DNA from: Symsagittifera roscoffensis
Taxonomy: Eukaryota; Xenacoelomorpha; Acoela; Convolutidae
DNA: 64,000 nucleotides
NCBI RefSeq assembly: GCF_963678635.1
Contig: NC_087062.1
Span: forward strand, 91,859,845-91,923,844
Direction: 5' to 3'
The notes beneath the pieces are model-generated. The model was not told the origin of the DNA and made no database searches. It was given only the letters and a program-made list of their open reading frames with translations. How positions within the stretch are numbered: the stretch's first letter is position 1; every line of letters begins with the position of its first letter. Positions 34,801 to 41,151 of the stretch are shown here, piece after piece. The position numbers were made by a program, and so were the translations under genes.

Positions 34801-37785
34801 TAAATTTGAAAAAATATTTTACCTGTGATCATTTTTCGTAAAGTTATGGGGGTTTAAAGATTGCCATTTTGGCTAATTTGGGACAATTAACGCGCGATAT
34901 ATTTCGCGCTATTAACGCGTAACCGGAGATTTAATCCGTCCTAAAAATTGTTCCAAATTGGTTGAAAGAAGCTTATTTGCCATAATTGGTTTGTTACAAT
35001 GAGCGAAATCTATTCTTTTGAACTTTATATGGCGTGTGGGGGGATGATTTCATAAAAAAGTTTCAAATTTAGAAAAAAAATTCCATTTTATGTTATTACA
35101 TTTCATTTTGTTATGTTACTACTGCTCCATAAACCTTAAAAGGCAGTCGGAACATTCAGGGCTTCGCCCTAATAAGAGCAGTTTTGTTGTGCCGACTTTC
35201 GTAACGGAAGTAGCGGAATATTGGTGCTCGGGTGGGTTTTTTTTTCTTCAGACAAATTTCGACTTTTTAACTAGCAATTTTTGACCAATTTTTTTTTCAT
35301 CATTCGAAAACTATTGTTGTCTTGAGCTTAAATGGGAAAAAAATATTTCAACTGTGATCATTTTTCGTGAAGTTATAAGGGTTTAAAGATTGCCATTTCG
35401 GCCAATTTGGGACAACTAATGCGCGATATATTTTGCGCTATTAACGCGTGAGCGAAATTTAATCCGTCATAGAAATTGTTCCCAATTGGTTTAAGAAAGA
35501 TTATATGCCATAATTGAATTATCAATAGAAGCAAAATCTATTACTTCCTAATTAATATGGCGTGTGGGGTAATGTTTTCACTAAAATCTCAAACTTTTTA
35601 GAAAAAAAAATTTTAATTCTAAATTATTACATTTAAATTTTCCATGTTATTACTGCTCCATAGACCTTAAAAGGCAGTCGGAACATTCAGGGCTTCGCCC
35701 CGATACGATCAGTTTTGTTTGCTTTATATTTATTTTTTTCTCCTTATTTCCCCACTCTCTCCGCATTTCCCCACTCTCTTCAGAAAGAAACAAAAAGTTA
35801 CTATTGGACTAGCATCAACTAATTCTAGGCGATGCAGGCCAGCAGTAATTTGCAAGCAGCCATATCTGAGTGCAGATTGGATCTTTTTTTGTTAAACGTG
35901 TTGTTAAGAGGAAACAAATAAACATCTAAAAAGTTTTAAAAATAGTTTGAGAAAGTAAAAATTTAGTTACCATACGTGTATATCAAGTAATCAATTTTTT
36001 GCTAGTATGAAGGCTACTGGACATTTAATGAATTATTTTAGCAAATGAGCTTGCGGGCAGTACGAAGTAACCAGATATCGCTAACAGGGATGAAATTTGA
36101 GTTTTTGTTAATTGTTTTGCCATATTGGACCTTTAAAAACTTGAAACCTAAAATGGTAAAAACGAAATAATGAGAAAAATATAAACCCAACTCAGTCACT
36201 CCCGATCACAATTTCAAGCAAAAAAAACAAACAAAAGAAAGAAGAATCTTTTTAAGAAAAAGCAAAAAGAGGAAGGTGGATCGGAGCTTTGCATCCCTTG
36301 CGATACCACTCAAGCGTAGCATTGCAAGCTAGCGAACAGAAAATTAACCGGAAAGAACTAGTTATGAAAAAAATTTTTGAATAGTTTTTTTTTGGAAAAA
36401 TCGAATATTTAATTTCAGAAGAAAGTGAAGCAAATCCTTTAGCACTAAACACGGTCTTACATTGACAGAGCAGCCAATAAGGCGACTATACCTGGGTAGA
36501 CTCCCAATGTGCCATATTAAACAAAAAGGCCATAAAAATTTGTTGTGATATGAAAATTTTGATTAACTTTTAACACCATTTGGAACATTTAAACAAGAAC
36601 CGACCTGAGTTAATTTTGACAATACTTAATTTTATGCCCTTAAGACGGCTTATACAAAAAAAATTGACTAATCCGATAAAGAATAGTCGAAACTATTTAG
36701 GCCGAACGAAAATTTGTAAGCAAAAAATCACAAAAGAAAACATACTAGTTCAGGGCTAGTAAATTAACAAACTACAGGAGTAAATCGACAAAGATGCAGC
36801 TACCAAAGATGCTTAAAACAAACAAAAAAATTGAACATGTGGCAGCTAAGCCGGCAAAATATAAGCAGACGAAACGTAATTCTGACAAATTTCTTGGAAA
36901 AAAATACAATGTCATCTAAATTCATAGCCGATAACTAGCCGAGACTAGCCGACAAAGCCGAAAAAACAGAAGAAAACAAGCGAAAGTCAGACAATCCGAC
37001 TTTTCTGAAAACCATTTTTCTTTTAATATATACTGGAAAAATTGTGGCTGGTACTCGAAACCCAGCCAAGGCAACCGCGTTAACTTAGACAATTTGGGAA
37101 GAGCCTGGAAGGTGTTAAAAATTAACAATAAAGCATGCTCAATTTCTAACAAAAATTTATAAGAAAAAACTGCTTATTGGAAAAAAGTCTAGTTCTTGAT
37201 TACAAGACACCTGCTTTTGCATGAATAACAAATTTAGTAAATAACAGAGGGCAGATCTAAGATTCCCAAATTGATTTTCCAAGCTCTCCCAAGTTACCAT
37301 AAAGACCTTATTTTGGTGCCATTTTCTGGGCCACAGGCAAATTTTTGAAAAAGCAGTCCAAATCGTGATATAGGTTTTTTTTGTAAAATTATGCTGTTTT
37401 GGCGCACTTGGAAAATTTGTAGGGTCTGTCAGCAAAAATGGGATAGCCTAAAACTATACCAAAAAGGAGACTGTAGCTTGTTAACATAATGCTTATGTAA
37501 ACTATAGATATTTCAGAACAATTCTCTGAGTTTAATAGAATAAAAATCATCTGAAAACGGGTTTCAGAATTAAAGAAAAAACTTAAGTTATTGTCAAAAT
37601 ATTTTGCCAAATTTTAATTTAATGTTTTAAATTGTTAAGTTCACATCAAATCATCAATTAATTTTTTCCAAAAAATGAATTTAAGTTTGTCAGATCATTA
37701 CTTACCTCTTTACTCGGCCATAGTGAGAACCCGCCGTCACAATCATAACAGTGAAAAAGTACTTGAATGAAAATAGCTGAATCAT
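13137..37785 (-). CDS. GLRA: Glycine-receptor-type Cys-loop anion channel subunit, whole gene (exons 1-9)
   Basis: Joining 37706-37785 (or 32200-32276), 27459-27547, 27083-27150, 25897-26120, 25544-25626, 18878-19021, 14997-15211, 13825-14091 and 13137-13571 gives one open frame of 534 (or 533) residues. All introns are GT-AG and every phase fits. The product is a pentameric ligand-gated chloride channel subunit of the plasma membrane. It has a signal peptide, an extracellular ligand domain with the 13-residue Cys-loop (C161-C175) and the second disulfide pair (C223-C234), four membrane segments (about 246-268, 277-298, 309-330, 498-520) and a long TM3-TM4 loop. The Pro-Ala-Arg before TM2 (275-277) predicts anion selectivity. 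TM2, TM3 and the second disulfide favour glycine receptor over GABA-A, but the ligand is not proven. Internal exon sizes 68, 224, 83 and 215 are, from memory, those of vertebrate GLRA genes. Confidence 0.93.
13825..14091 (-). CDS. GLRA: Channel gene exon 8 (TM3 and start of the intracellular loop)
   Basis: Acceptor gtactttag, donor gttagc after AAG at 13825; 267 bases, phase 0 at both ends. It encodes [20 protein letters not shown] and then the end of TM3 ([14 protein letters not shown]), followed by a basic intracellular stretch ([17 protein letters not shown] and [12 protein letters not shown]). If the last intron is not removed the frame adds VSFL and stops, losing TM4. An alternative donor 12 bases further (gtaagc) would put exon 9 out of frame. 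Confidence 0.94.
14092..14996 (-). other. Channel gene intron 7, with GC-rich island and C-run/G-run hairpin
   Basis: Two unexplained items. A GC-richer block at about 14320-14560 is bounded by a perfect 13-base inverted repeat (GTTCTCAGAGTGG at 14326-14338 and its complement at 14536-14548). A run of C near 14884-14894 is mirrored by a G run at 14945-14959, with TTAATAGACCAA repeated twice in between. No exon is supported; the 75-codon - strand frame over the GC block has no family match. Confidence 0.5.
14997..15211 (-). CDS. GLRA: Channel gene exon 7 (end of loop C, TM1, TM2)
   Basis: Acceptor ttgtttcag, donor gtgaaa; 215 bases. It encodes [20 protein letters not shown] and on through TM1 and TM2 to SLPK. 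Pro275-Ala276-Arg277 sets anion selectivity, and the pore helix [16 protein letters not shown] is of glycine-receptor type, with Ala at 2', Thr at 6' and the gate Leu at 9'. Position 19' is Leu296 where vertebrate alpha subunits have Arg271, and loop C has Tyr232 where they have Phe207. A G-run lies about 40 bases beyond the donor. Confidence 0.96.
15923..16125 (+). repeat. MITE-like element with ATCTACTTAACAATC ends, copy 1
   Basis: Starts GGATCTACTTAACAATCTCC and ends with the complement of that motif (ATTGTTAAGTAGATCC at 16125). An additional inverted copy inside the left end makes 15924-15980 a near-perfect hairpin. A G run at 16101-16109 precedes the right end. The same element lies in reverse orientation at 28938-29125, with the same internal sequence (CAGAATGCAGCAAAATTAGA, GCTCAGTGCTAATTTACTGT). 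Confidence 0.85.
17590..17720 (+). repeat. Dispersed intronic repeat (GAGCTCTC family), copy 1
   Basis: Core ACCAAATTGATTTTCTGAGC, TCTC, ATAAAGACC, GCAAATTTTTGAAAAA. Diverged relatives occur at about 19335-19450, 27350-27425 and 37262-37440, all on the + strand and all in introns of the channel gene. No terminal repeats were found. Confidence 0.6.
18260..18565. promoter_or_regulatory. GC-richer island with heat-shock-type elements and octamer in intron 6
   Basis: Positions 18548-18564 read GAACATTCTAGAACATT: three perfect alternating nGAAn units plus part of a fourth, the consensus for heat-shock factor binding. A second GAAtgTTC pair lies at 18514-18521 and an octamer ATTTGCAT at 18496-18503. 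To the left, about 230 bases are richer in GC than their surroundings and do not code for a recognisable protein. A promoter facing left (- strand) with a non-coding product, or a piece of a mobile-element promoter, would fit. No transcript start can be shown. Confidence 0.4.
18878..19021 (-). CDS. GLRA: Channel gene exon 6 (loops B, F and C)
   Basis: Acceptor ctcactttag, donor gtaata; 144 bases, two codons longer than I recall for vertebrate GLRA. With exon 5 it gives [15 protein letters not shown], so the loop B aromatic is Tyr182 where vertebrate glycine receptors have Phe159. The exon ends [10 protein letters not shown]. Cys223 pairs with Cys234 in exon 7, and Tyr227 and Thr229 match agonist-site Tyr202 and Thr204. 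An open frame continues past the donor, but only the exon aligns with the family. Confidence 0.93.
19335..19450 (+). repeat. Dispersed intronic repeat (GAGCTCTC family), copy 2
   Basis: TCGACTAAATTGTTTTCTGA, GCTCTC, then ACGCCACAGGCAATTTTC. Diverged match to 17590-17720 and 37262-37440. A 112-codon frame that starts here is an accident of the repeat. Confidence 0.55.
19840..19872. repeat. (TA)n microsatellite
   Basis: About 33 bases of alternating AT in intron 5 of the channel gene. Confidence 0.95.
21971..22500 (+). repeat. Hairpin-ended (HINE-like) element, full-length copy 1
   Basis: Starts GTTCCGACTTTCGATACG: subterminal GTTCCGACT followed by the hairpin ACTTTCG-ATA-CGAAAGT. It ends AGTCGGAAC, then the hairpin TCAGGGCTTTGCCTTGA, then TACGAGCAGTTTTGTT. 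About 530 bp and non-coding. The opening and closing GTTCCGAC/GTCGGAAC are inverted repeats. Nearly the same element is found at 34661-35188 and 35189-35719. Confidence 0.85.
23565..24037 (-). repeat. Hairpin-ended (HINE-like) element, reverse copy with internal loss
   Basis: Reading leftwards from 24037 it begins GTTCCGACTTTCGATACG and follows the 21971 element through the CATTTTGGCCAATTTGG block and TGGCGTGTGGGGGGATGATT. It then lacks the 3' hairpin and ends near TACGAGCAACCTTGTT at about 23565. With 21971-22500 it forms an inverted pair around about 1.1 kb. Confidence 0.75.
24120..24744 (+). repeat. Hairpin-ended (HINE-like) element, subfamily 2, with internal minisatellite
   Basis: Starts GTTCCGACTTACGAAGAAAA and ends GGGACAGTCGGAACATTCAG, with hairpin TCAGGG-CTCTA-CCCTGA, then GAGCAGTCTTGTT. 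Its 5' hairpin has decayed but the 3' hairpin is kept with a different loop. It holds a tandem array of four 43-bp units at 24416-24584. Confidence 0.8.
24416..24584 (+). repeat. Minisatellite, 43 bp x 4
   Basis: Unit begins CGTACAACAAAATCGTTCCA and continues AATTGAATTGAGGCTAATTATCC. Starts are at 24416, 24459, 24502 and 24545; the first three units are almost identical and the fourth has a few changes. It lies inside a hairpin-ended element. A single-unit version is present in the reverse copy at 33957-34370. Confidence 0.95.
25038..25470. repeat. Head-to-head pair of tRNA-derived SINE-like copies (large imperfect palindrome)
   Basis: The left half (on the - strand) and the right half (on the + strand) are diverged copies of one element. 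Each has a tRNA-like stretch with a box B-like motif (GGTTCGAGGTC on the + strand at about 25318; GATGTTCGTGGCC on the - strand). Both then have GTTGCTTnAGGGTGAGGCA and ACCCAGCCCA, and outer ends ACATACGAGCTGTT. The left copy keeps a good box A-like GGTAAAGTGGTTACG (- strand, about 25225). They are not functional tRNAs: the acceptor ends do not pair. Confidence 0.7.
25544..25626 (-). CDS. GLRA: Channel gene exon 5 (Cys-loop)
   Basis: Acceptor ggttttag, donor gtaagt; exactly 83 bases, the length of the equivalent vertebrate exon. It encodes [20 protein letters not shown] then CVLQLES. Two cysteines (161 and 175) with 13 residues between and the central Phe-Pro-Met-Asp are the defining Cys-loop, which couples agonist binding to pore opening. 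The end LES leads into loop B, completed by exon 6. Confidence 0.95.
25627..25896 (-). other. Channel gene intron 4
   Basis: 270 bp, AT-rich, nothing else recognised. Confidence 0.9.
25897..26120 (-). CDS. GLRA: Channel gene exon 4 (loops D, A and E of the ligand site)
   Basis: Acceptor atacgtag, donor gtgggc; 224 bases. It starts [20 protein letters not shown] and includes [20 protein letters not shown] and NGEILYSV. Arg88 in FLRQ aligns with glycine receptor Arg65, which binds the agonist carboxylate. The loop E residues Leu, Ser and Arg (LYSVR, residues 151-154; the Arg codon is completed by exon 5) align with Leu127, Ser129 and Arg131. The segment NTS (102-104) is a further glycosylation sequon. 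A second, shifted open frame over the exon is a shadow. Confidence 0.95.
26121..27082 (-). other. Channel gene intron 3
   Basis: 962 bp. A short (TACA)n tract lies near 26143-26163. No exon or repeat family was recognised in the rest. Confidence 0.85.
27083..27150 (-). CDS. GLRA: Channel gene exon 3 (68 bp, beta1-beta2)
   Basis: Acceptor aatttcag, donor gtaagt; 68 bases, the same length as the equivalent exon of vertebrate GLRA and GABA-A genes as I recall them. It encodes [20 protein letters not shown] and TM. The GSIAETTM segment closely matches glycine receptors. Asn61-Val-Thr63 is a glycosylation sequon. Confidence 0.93.
27151..27458 (-). other. Channel gene intron 2
   Basis: 308 bp; contains the short dispersed repeat at 27350-27425. 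Confidence 0.85.
27350..27425 (+). repeat. Dispersed intronic repeat (GAGCTCTC family), copy 3
   Basis: GTCGATTAAACTGATTTTCC, then TCTCCCGAAACATTATAGAA and ACCTATTTTG. A shortened, diverged copy in intron 2. Confidence 0.45.
27459..27547 (-). CDS. GLRA: Channel gene exon 2 (N-terminal helix region)
   Basis: Acceptor ttttttttcag before 27547, donor gtaata after 27459; 89 bases, entering in phase 2 and leaving in phase 1. It encodes [20 protein letters not shown] and DGRIRPNFN, the N-terminal helix and the conserved Tyr-Asp-x-Arg-Ile-Arg-Pro-Asn-Phe motif of glycine/GABA-A receptors. Asn34-Lys-Thr36 (1a numbering) is an N-glycosylation site. Confidence 0.92.
28938..29125 (-). repeat. MITE-like element with ATCTACTTAACAATC ends, copy 2
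   Basis: Reverse-orientation copy of 15923-16125. It includes a C run of about 12 near 28956, TATGGTACCTACT, the shared core, and the terminal hairpin (CTACTTAACAATCTCC then GGAGATTGTTAAGTAG) ending at 29125. It lies in intron 1 of the channel gene. Confidence 0.85.
29377..29674 (+). repeat. Related MITE-like element with GGATCTTGTTAAC ends
   Basis: Left end GGATCTTGTTAACTTATTTG followed by a run of C. The right end has two tandem GATAGTTAACAAG(A/G)TCC motifs separated by AAAAGGGGGA, ending at 29674. It has the same design as the 15923 and 28938 elements (inverted ends, duplicated right motif, C/G run) but a different sequence, so it is a sister family. Confidence 0.65.
31045..31380 (+). repeat. 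Hairpin-ended (HINE-like) element, 5'-truncated
   Basis: Enters at TTGGCCAATTTGGGATAATT and ends AAAAGGAAGTCGGAATATTC, hairpin AGGGCTTGGCCCT, then ATACGAGCAGCTTTGTT at 31380. The loop is GGCTTGGCC-like, and the stem pairs are kept despite base changes. Confidence 0.75.
31560..32000. repeat. Imperfect short-period tandem repeat rich in AAAGTCGA
   Basis: Many variants of CAAAGTCGAC/CCAAAGTTGAT over about 100 bases, followed by longer units in which CAATATCCGGTAAAAACAAA recurs (about 31795 and 31881, with a shorter CAATATCCGGTAA at about 31755). It creates spurious open frames on both strands (FVFTGYC repeats on -). Confidence 0.75.
32200..32276 (-). CDS. GLRA: Channel gene alternative first exon 1b (signal peptide)
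   Basis: ATG at 32274-32276 encodes [20 protein letters not shown] and then VAAIYG, with donor gtgagt at 32199-32194. Length is 77 bases, three fewer than exon 1a, so it ends in the same phase (Gly across the junction with exon 2). There is no acceptor directly before the ATG, so it is a first exon, not an internal one. The peptide resembles that of exon 1a (Met-Ile start, Phe-Lys-x-Phe-Phe core, Val-Thr), which suggests an old tandem duplication of the first exon. Confidence 0.7.
33957..34370 (-). repeat. Hairpin-ended (HINE-like) element, subfamily 2, reverse
   Basis: Reading leftwards from 34370: GTTCCGACTTTCGAAGTC, then the 24120-type core, one copy of the 43-bp unit, AATTAAGGGACAGTCGGAAC and the 3' end at about 33957 (CATACTTGTT). 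Relative to 24120-24744 it has no tandem array, so the array arose by local expansion. Confidence 0.75.
34572..34660 (+). repeat. 3' end of a hairpin-ended element at the head of the array
   Basis: GGGCAGTCAAAATTTTCATTG, a decayed hairpin (TTGCCCTGCTGA), then GCATAGTCTTGTT at 34660. The preceding copy is eroded or truncated. Confidence 0.6.
34661..35188 (+). repeat. Hairpin-ended (HINE-like) element, full-length copy 2 (array member)
   Basis: 528 bp, GTTCCAACTTTCGATATGAA to GAGCAGTTTTGTT. 3' hairpin AGGGCTTCGCCCT with AGTCGGAAC before it. It directly follows the 3' end of another copy (34572-34660) and is directly followed by the next one at 35189, all in the same direction. Confidence 0.85.
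35189..35719 (+). repeat. Hairpin-ended (HINE-like) element, full-length copy 3 (array member)
   Basis: 531 bp, GTGCCGACTTTCGTAACGGA to AGTTTTGTT; 3' hairpin AGGGCTTCGCCCCGA. It abuts copy 2 with no spacer. Diverged from copy 2 by scattered substitutions, so the array is not a recent assembly duplicate. Confidence 0.85.
37262..37440 (+). repeat. Dispersed intronic repeat (GAGCTCTC family), copy 4
   Basis: CAAATTGATTTTCCAAGCTC, TCCCAAGTTACCATAAAGAC, GGGCCACAGGCAAATTTTTG. It extends further right than copy 1. It lies just downstream (in gene orientation) of exon 1a. Confidence 0.55.
37706..37785 (-). CDS. GLRA: Channel gene alternative first exon 1a (signal peptide)
   Basis: ATG at 37783-37785 starts [20 protein letters not shown], a hydrophobic signal peptide, then HYGRVK. 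It ends ...AAAGAG followed by a consensus donor gtaagt (37705-37700). It is 80 bases long, leaving two bases that join the first base of exon 2 to make Ser. Likely signal cleavage is after Ser20. It is 5.4 kb upstream of the other candidate first exon, with the same end phase. The match of start, signal peptide, donor and phase is strong, but only transcripts could show that it is used with this gene. Confidence 0.75.
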
Positions 37786-39000
37786 CTTTTTATCGATCAC
37801 TTGGAGTTGCATTAATCGGTAAAACATAAACTGGGTGCATGCAATTTTCCATGTTTTTGACTGTATTATATCTGTCGTATGTTATTCGACTGGCTAATTT
37901 TCATGAATTAGAGGTAAAATTGAGTTTATTGAGTCATAAGGCAATAGGTTAAGTGGCTTTATGGTACAAAAGTAGATGCCACCATCTATTGTGAAAGCTA
38001 GTCAATAACACTGCTTAAATTGAGGGGTGCATTTGATGCTAACTACTATATGCTAAGTACTGCTTCCACTATAGGGCCAGCTCTGGATAGATTTAAGGAA
38101 CATTTTCGATGCATGTCGCTTGGTTGAAAAAATCTTCGACAAGTAAAAAAACGGGAAAAAAACTTAATTTTCAATTTGAACTTTGTGCCCAACTGTCATT
38201 TTTTAAATGTGAAAATTTTAAATGTCAAACTGCGCAGTGTATATGCAATCAATAATTCGTTTTCGAAAGTAGTTAATTGAATGAAAAATGACAATTCTGT
38301 AACACCATGTGGTTGAAAATTGGCAAAGAAAAATATATTGTTTTATAATAAGGTACAAAAAATCAGTTAATTCTATGTCGAAGTCTTTGATTCGAACTTC
38401 AACTATACCGAGTGAATCGATCAGGATAAAACAATGTCATTAACGCTCCACTGAAGTGTCTCATTAGTAATAAAAAATTTCGTACTTCGGTCAAGTAGAG
38501 CGTTAAAAACATTTTCTCAACATGTTTTGAGTTAAATTGGTCTGATTAACCGGTGAATTGATTCAAAATTTTCTACTTACTTCAATATCCGAATAAAAAA
38601 AAAACGGCGGCGATGCCAATTTTTAAATTTGTTGTTTTCAAAAAAGGTGTCTTCATTGCTACATATAAACAACATAAACAACTGCATTCGGCTAAATTTT
38701 TTTTTCATAAAACATGACAAAGCCTGACAAGATCATTTAAAACAGACAATATTGCATTGCGAAGATAGTGAATTTCAATCAAAGTCTTGATTAGTAATTT
38801 TCTCTTAAAAAAATGAAAAGCTCAGAGCGTTTCAAGTTGTAACCAAACTTTTACTTCAAAAATAAGAATAAGACAGCGAAAAGTTAAATCGAATTATTGA
38901 GGTCATAATTGGCTAACAATCACAGCGTCACTGCTTCCCCTTGGCTATTTGGAGGAGCGGAACTACAACCGCAAAGTACAATAAAAGTAAGGGGTCAACT
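37786..39000. other. Upstream region of exon 1a
   Basis: If exon 1a is used, its 5' UTR and promoter lie here. No TATA box with convincing spacing and no known repeat was recognised. A GC-richer patch begins near 38930. Confidence 0.4.
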
Positions 39001-39079
39001 GCCCTCTTCAGGTGTGAGTTTCTGATTAGCATAACAGTGGCAATGCAAAGATGTTTTAGAGTTACGCAAGTTACCTGCA

Positions 39080-39440
39080 CTTGAGGTCAACCGAAAGCAG
39101 GCAAAAGTTTCAGGTCAACCAAAAGCAGTTAATTCAGCTAACAGGTGGAAATTTTCAAGAAAGTTTTCGAATTCAACAAGCAGTGGACAATTGTAGAAAT
39201 TTGGTCGCGAAAGTGTCGAAAGTGTGTGTCCAGACTTTCGAAACAATGTCCAGACTATGCGACCCTCTTATGGTATCTCCACACTTTCGAGACTCACGGC
39301 GCGACTCATGTACAAATTTCAGACTCAAACTGTCAGATGCCACTATGCAATTCGAGTCTGAAACAGGAGGCGCCGCGACCCACTAATTCTGGACATGAGC
39401 CTAGAACCTCGGCCCGGGAATTACACCCTAGCCAAAACAC
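39080..39440. repeat. GC-richer segment with imperfect inverted repeat
   Basis: A direct repeat AGGTCAACC(G/A)AAAGCAG near 39085 and 39111 is followed by inverted blocks. ACAATTGTAGAAATTTGGTC, CGCG and TCGAAAGTGTG (39185-39230) are mirrored by CCACACTTTCGA, GGCGCG and CAAATTTCAGACTC (39280-39340). GC is higher than that of the flanks. Two overlapping 100-codon + frames here have no family match. Possibly an LTR or foldback piece. Confidence 0.4.
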
Positions 39441-40215
39441 ATATAAGATTTTTTAAAATACTTAAATCACCTCTACGATATAACCTTGAGCTGTTCTTAA
39501 ACAAAGCTACTCGCAAAGCTTCGAAAGAATAAGTTTCGACCTCTAATGCTATAATTTTGATTTCAAACAAAAAAGTTTGGGAGATTTGATTTATTTGCAC
39601 GCAGCTTTAAAGTTTAGCATCCCACAGTACAGGGTATTTTCAAAAAAGTTTTTTTTTATAAATCATCTCTCACTTCATAAACATTTGGGTTGTTGAAATG
39701 AGTTTATTTTTGCAGTAGGCAGCAAAATTGTGCCGAATTTTGATGACATTGTTCATTCAGTTAGTTTCATTTTTGTTCACGCATGATTTCACGATTTATT
39801 GAATTTTTACTGCATTTTGTGCTCCCCACGTCTCCATACTTAAATAAACTTTCTGCACTGCTCTAGTCAGCTTTTGGTCAGCCAGGTTTGTTCTTTGTGA
39901 CGGCGAAAGATCCTGTTTCAGAAAAGCTTTTATTAATTTTTCTGGTTTCGTTGATTAGTCCACTTTTCGTAACTTTTTTCCTTCTGCTACCTTTTTTTTT
40001 GATTGAGCTTGATTTTCTCTCTGATAACGCCTGCTGTTACTTTTCCTAATCACCGTTGTCCTTCGCTCTGGTTTGGCTTCCATCTGTTCTTGAACTGTTA
40101 TTGCAGCTTTCTCGCGTCGCGTTTCTTATCCAGGCGGTTTTTTCTGTTCCGAATTGCTAATAGCCAGTTCCCCTTGCGTCTTTGGTCCCGCCACCGAGTT
40201 AGATCCCCTGTGATT

Positions 40216-41151
40216 GTTTTGGCTTTTTAAATTACTCCTTCGACTTCACAATCATCGGGTTCGCCTGAAATCTTTCAATGAGAACTCCGCTTCGGCTTGT
40301 CGTAGGCACCTGCAGTAGCTGCTCTCAGTGCGAGTCAGTCTCCTCTAATTTCTCCAGTGAATGATCTTCTGGAGCTTATTCCTCAGTTTAGCCGTAAGGC
40401 TTATCGTCTACTCTTGTGTCGGCTCATTTGGCAGGTTTAGTTTGCCTCTGAGATGTCACTTTTGCGATAGACTGATCCCACACTCGTTTTGATTGTTGAG
40501 TCTTTTTCTTCGGCAACTCTTCGTTTGAGCGGGTAAGTGAGCGGTCTTCCGCTCTTCTTTTTCGATATATGTTCTCAGATTTTTTACAGTCGTCTTGCCG
40601 CTAGTTGGATTAGTAACTTTTACCTATGGAAATTTTGAAAATCGATCAATTGCCACGAGAAGGTTTATTTTCTTGCCCCAATTGTTTTTCATCGCCCCGC
40701 ATAGTCTACCTTGAGTTCCTGACTCCGCATCGTGAGCAATGGTAGTAGTTTGGTGATTAGTTAGCGTTCTTAGAGTTTCTAGTTCAACTGTGGCGTTGCG
40801 CTGCAAGATTTACTATATCTTCATGCATATGGAGCCACCACAAGTTCGACCTTGCCAGCACTGCTTCTTGACACGAGTGCCCTCTGTGGATTATTTTTAT
40901 AACTGCTGGTCGCAGCTGAACCGGAACATCCAAACTGTTATCCACTAAAAGGCAGTCATCCACCACTGCCATTTGGTTCCATATCGTTTCGTATATGATT
41001 ACATCAGCTCAAATCCCTGCTCGTCCCCTTTTTCCACAACTCGTCTGAGTCGGTTCATCCACGCATCTTCTAATATGATCTCCGCTAGCAAAATATGGTC
41101 GAACAATATCGAAAGATTGGTCATACCTTTTTCCCGAAGCTGCTTTGCTTC
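40216..41151 (-). repeat. Tandem duplication B, copy 1 (short form, 936 bp; integrase with core deleted)
   Basis: Repeats 41152-42825 nearly base for base but jumps at 40564 (TTCG|ATATATG) over the 738 bp found at 41501-42238, removing most of the integrase core. The 60- and 62-codon frames in the shared parts are identical between the copies. The duplication is therefore very recent, or the copies are allelic. Confidence 0.88.

Larger units (their letters stand above)
32277..37705 (-). other. Interval between alternative first exons
   Basis: 5.4 kb. This is intron for transcripts starting at exon 1a, and upstream sequence for those starting at exon 1b. A promoter for exon 1b would lie just right of 32276, but no TATA-like box is obvious. 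It holds three or more hairpin-ended elements (33957-35719) and a dispersed repeat (37262-37440). No exon is supported. Confidence 0.5.
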
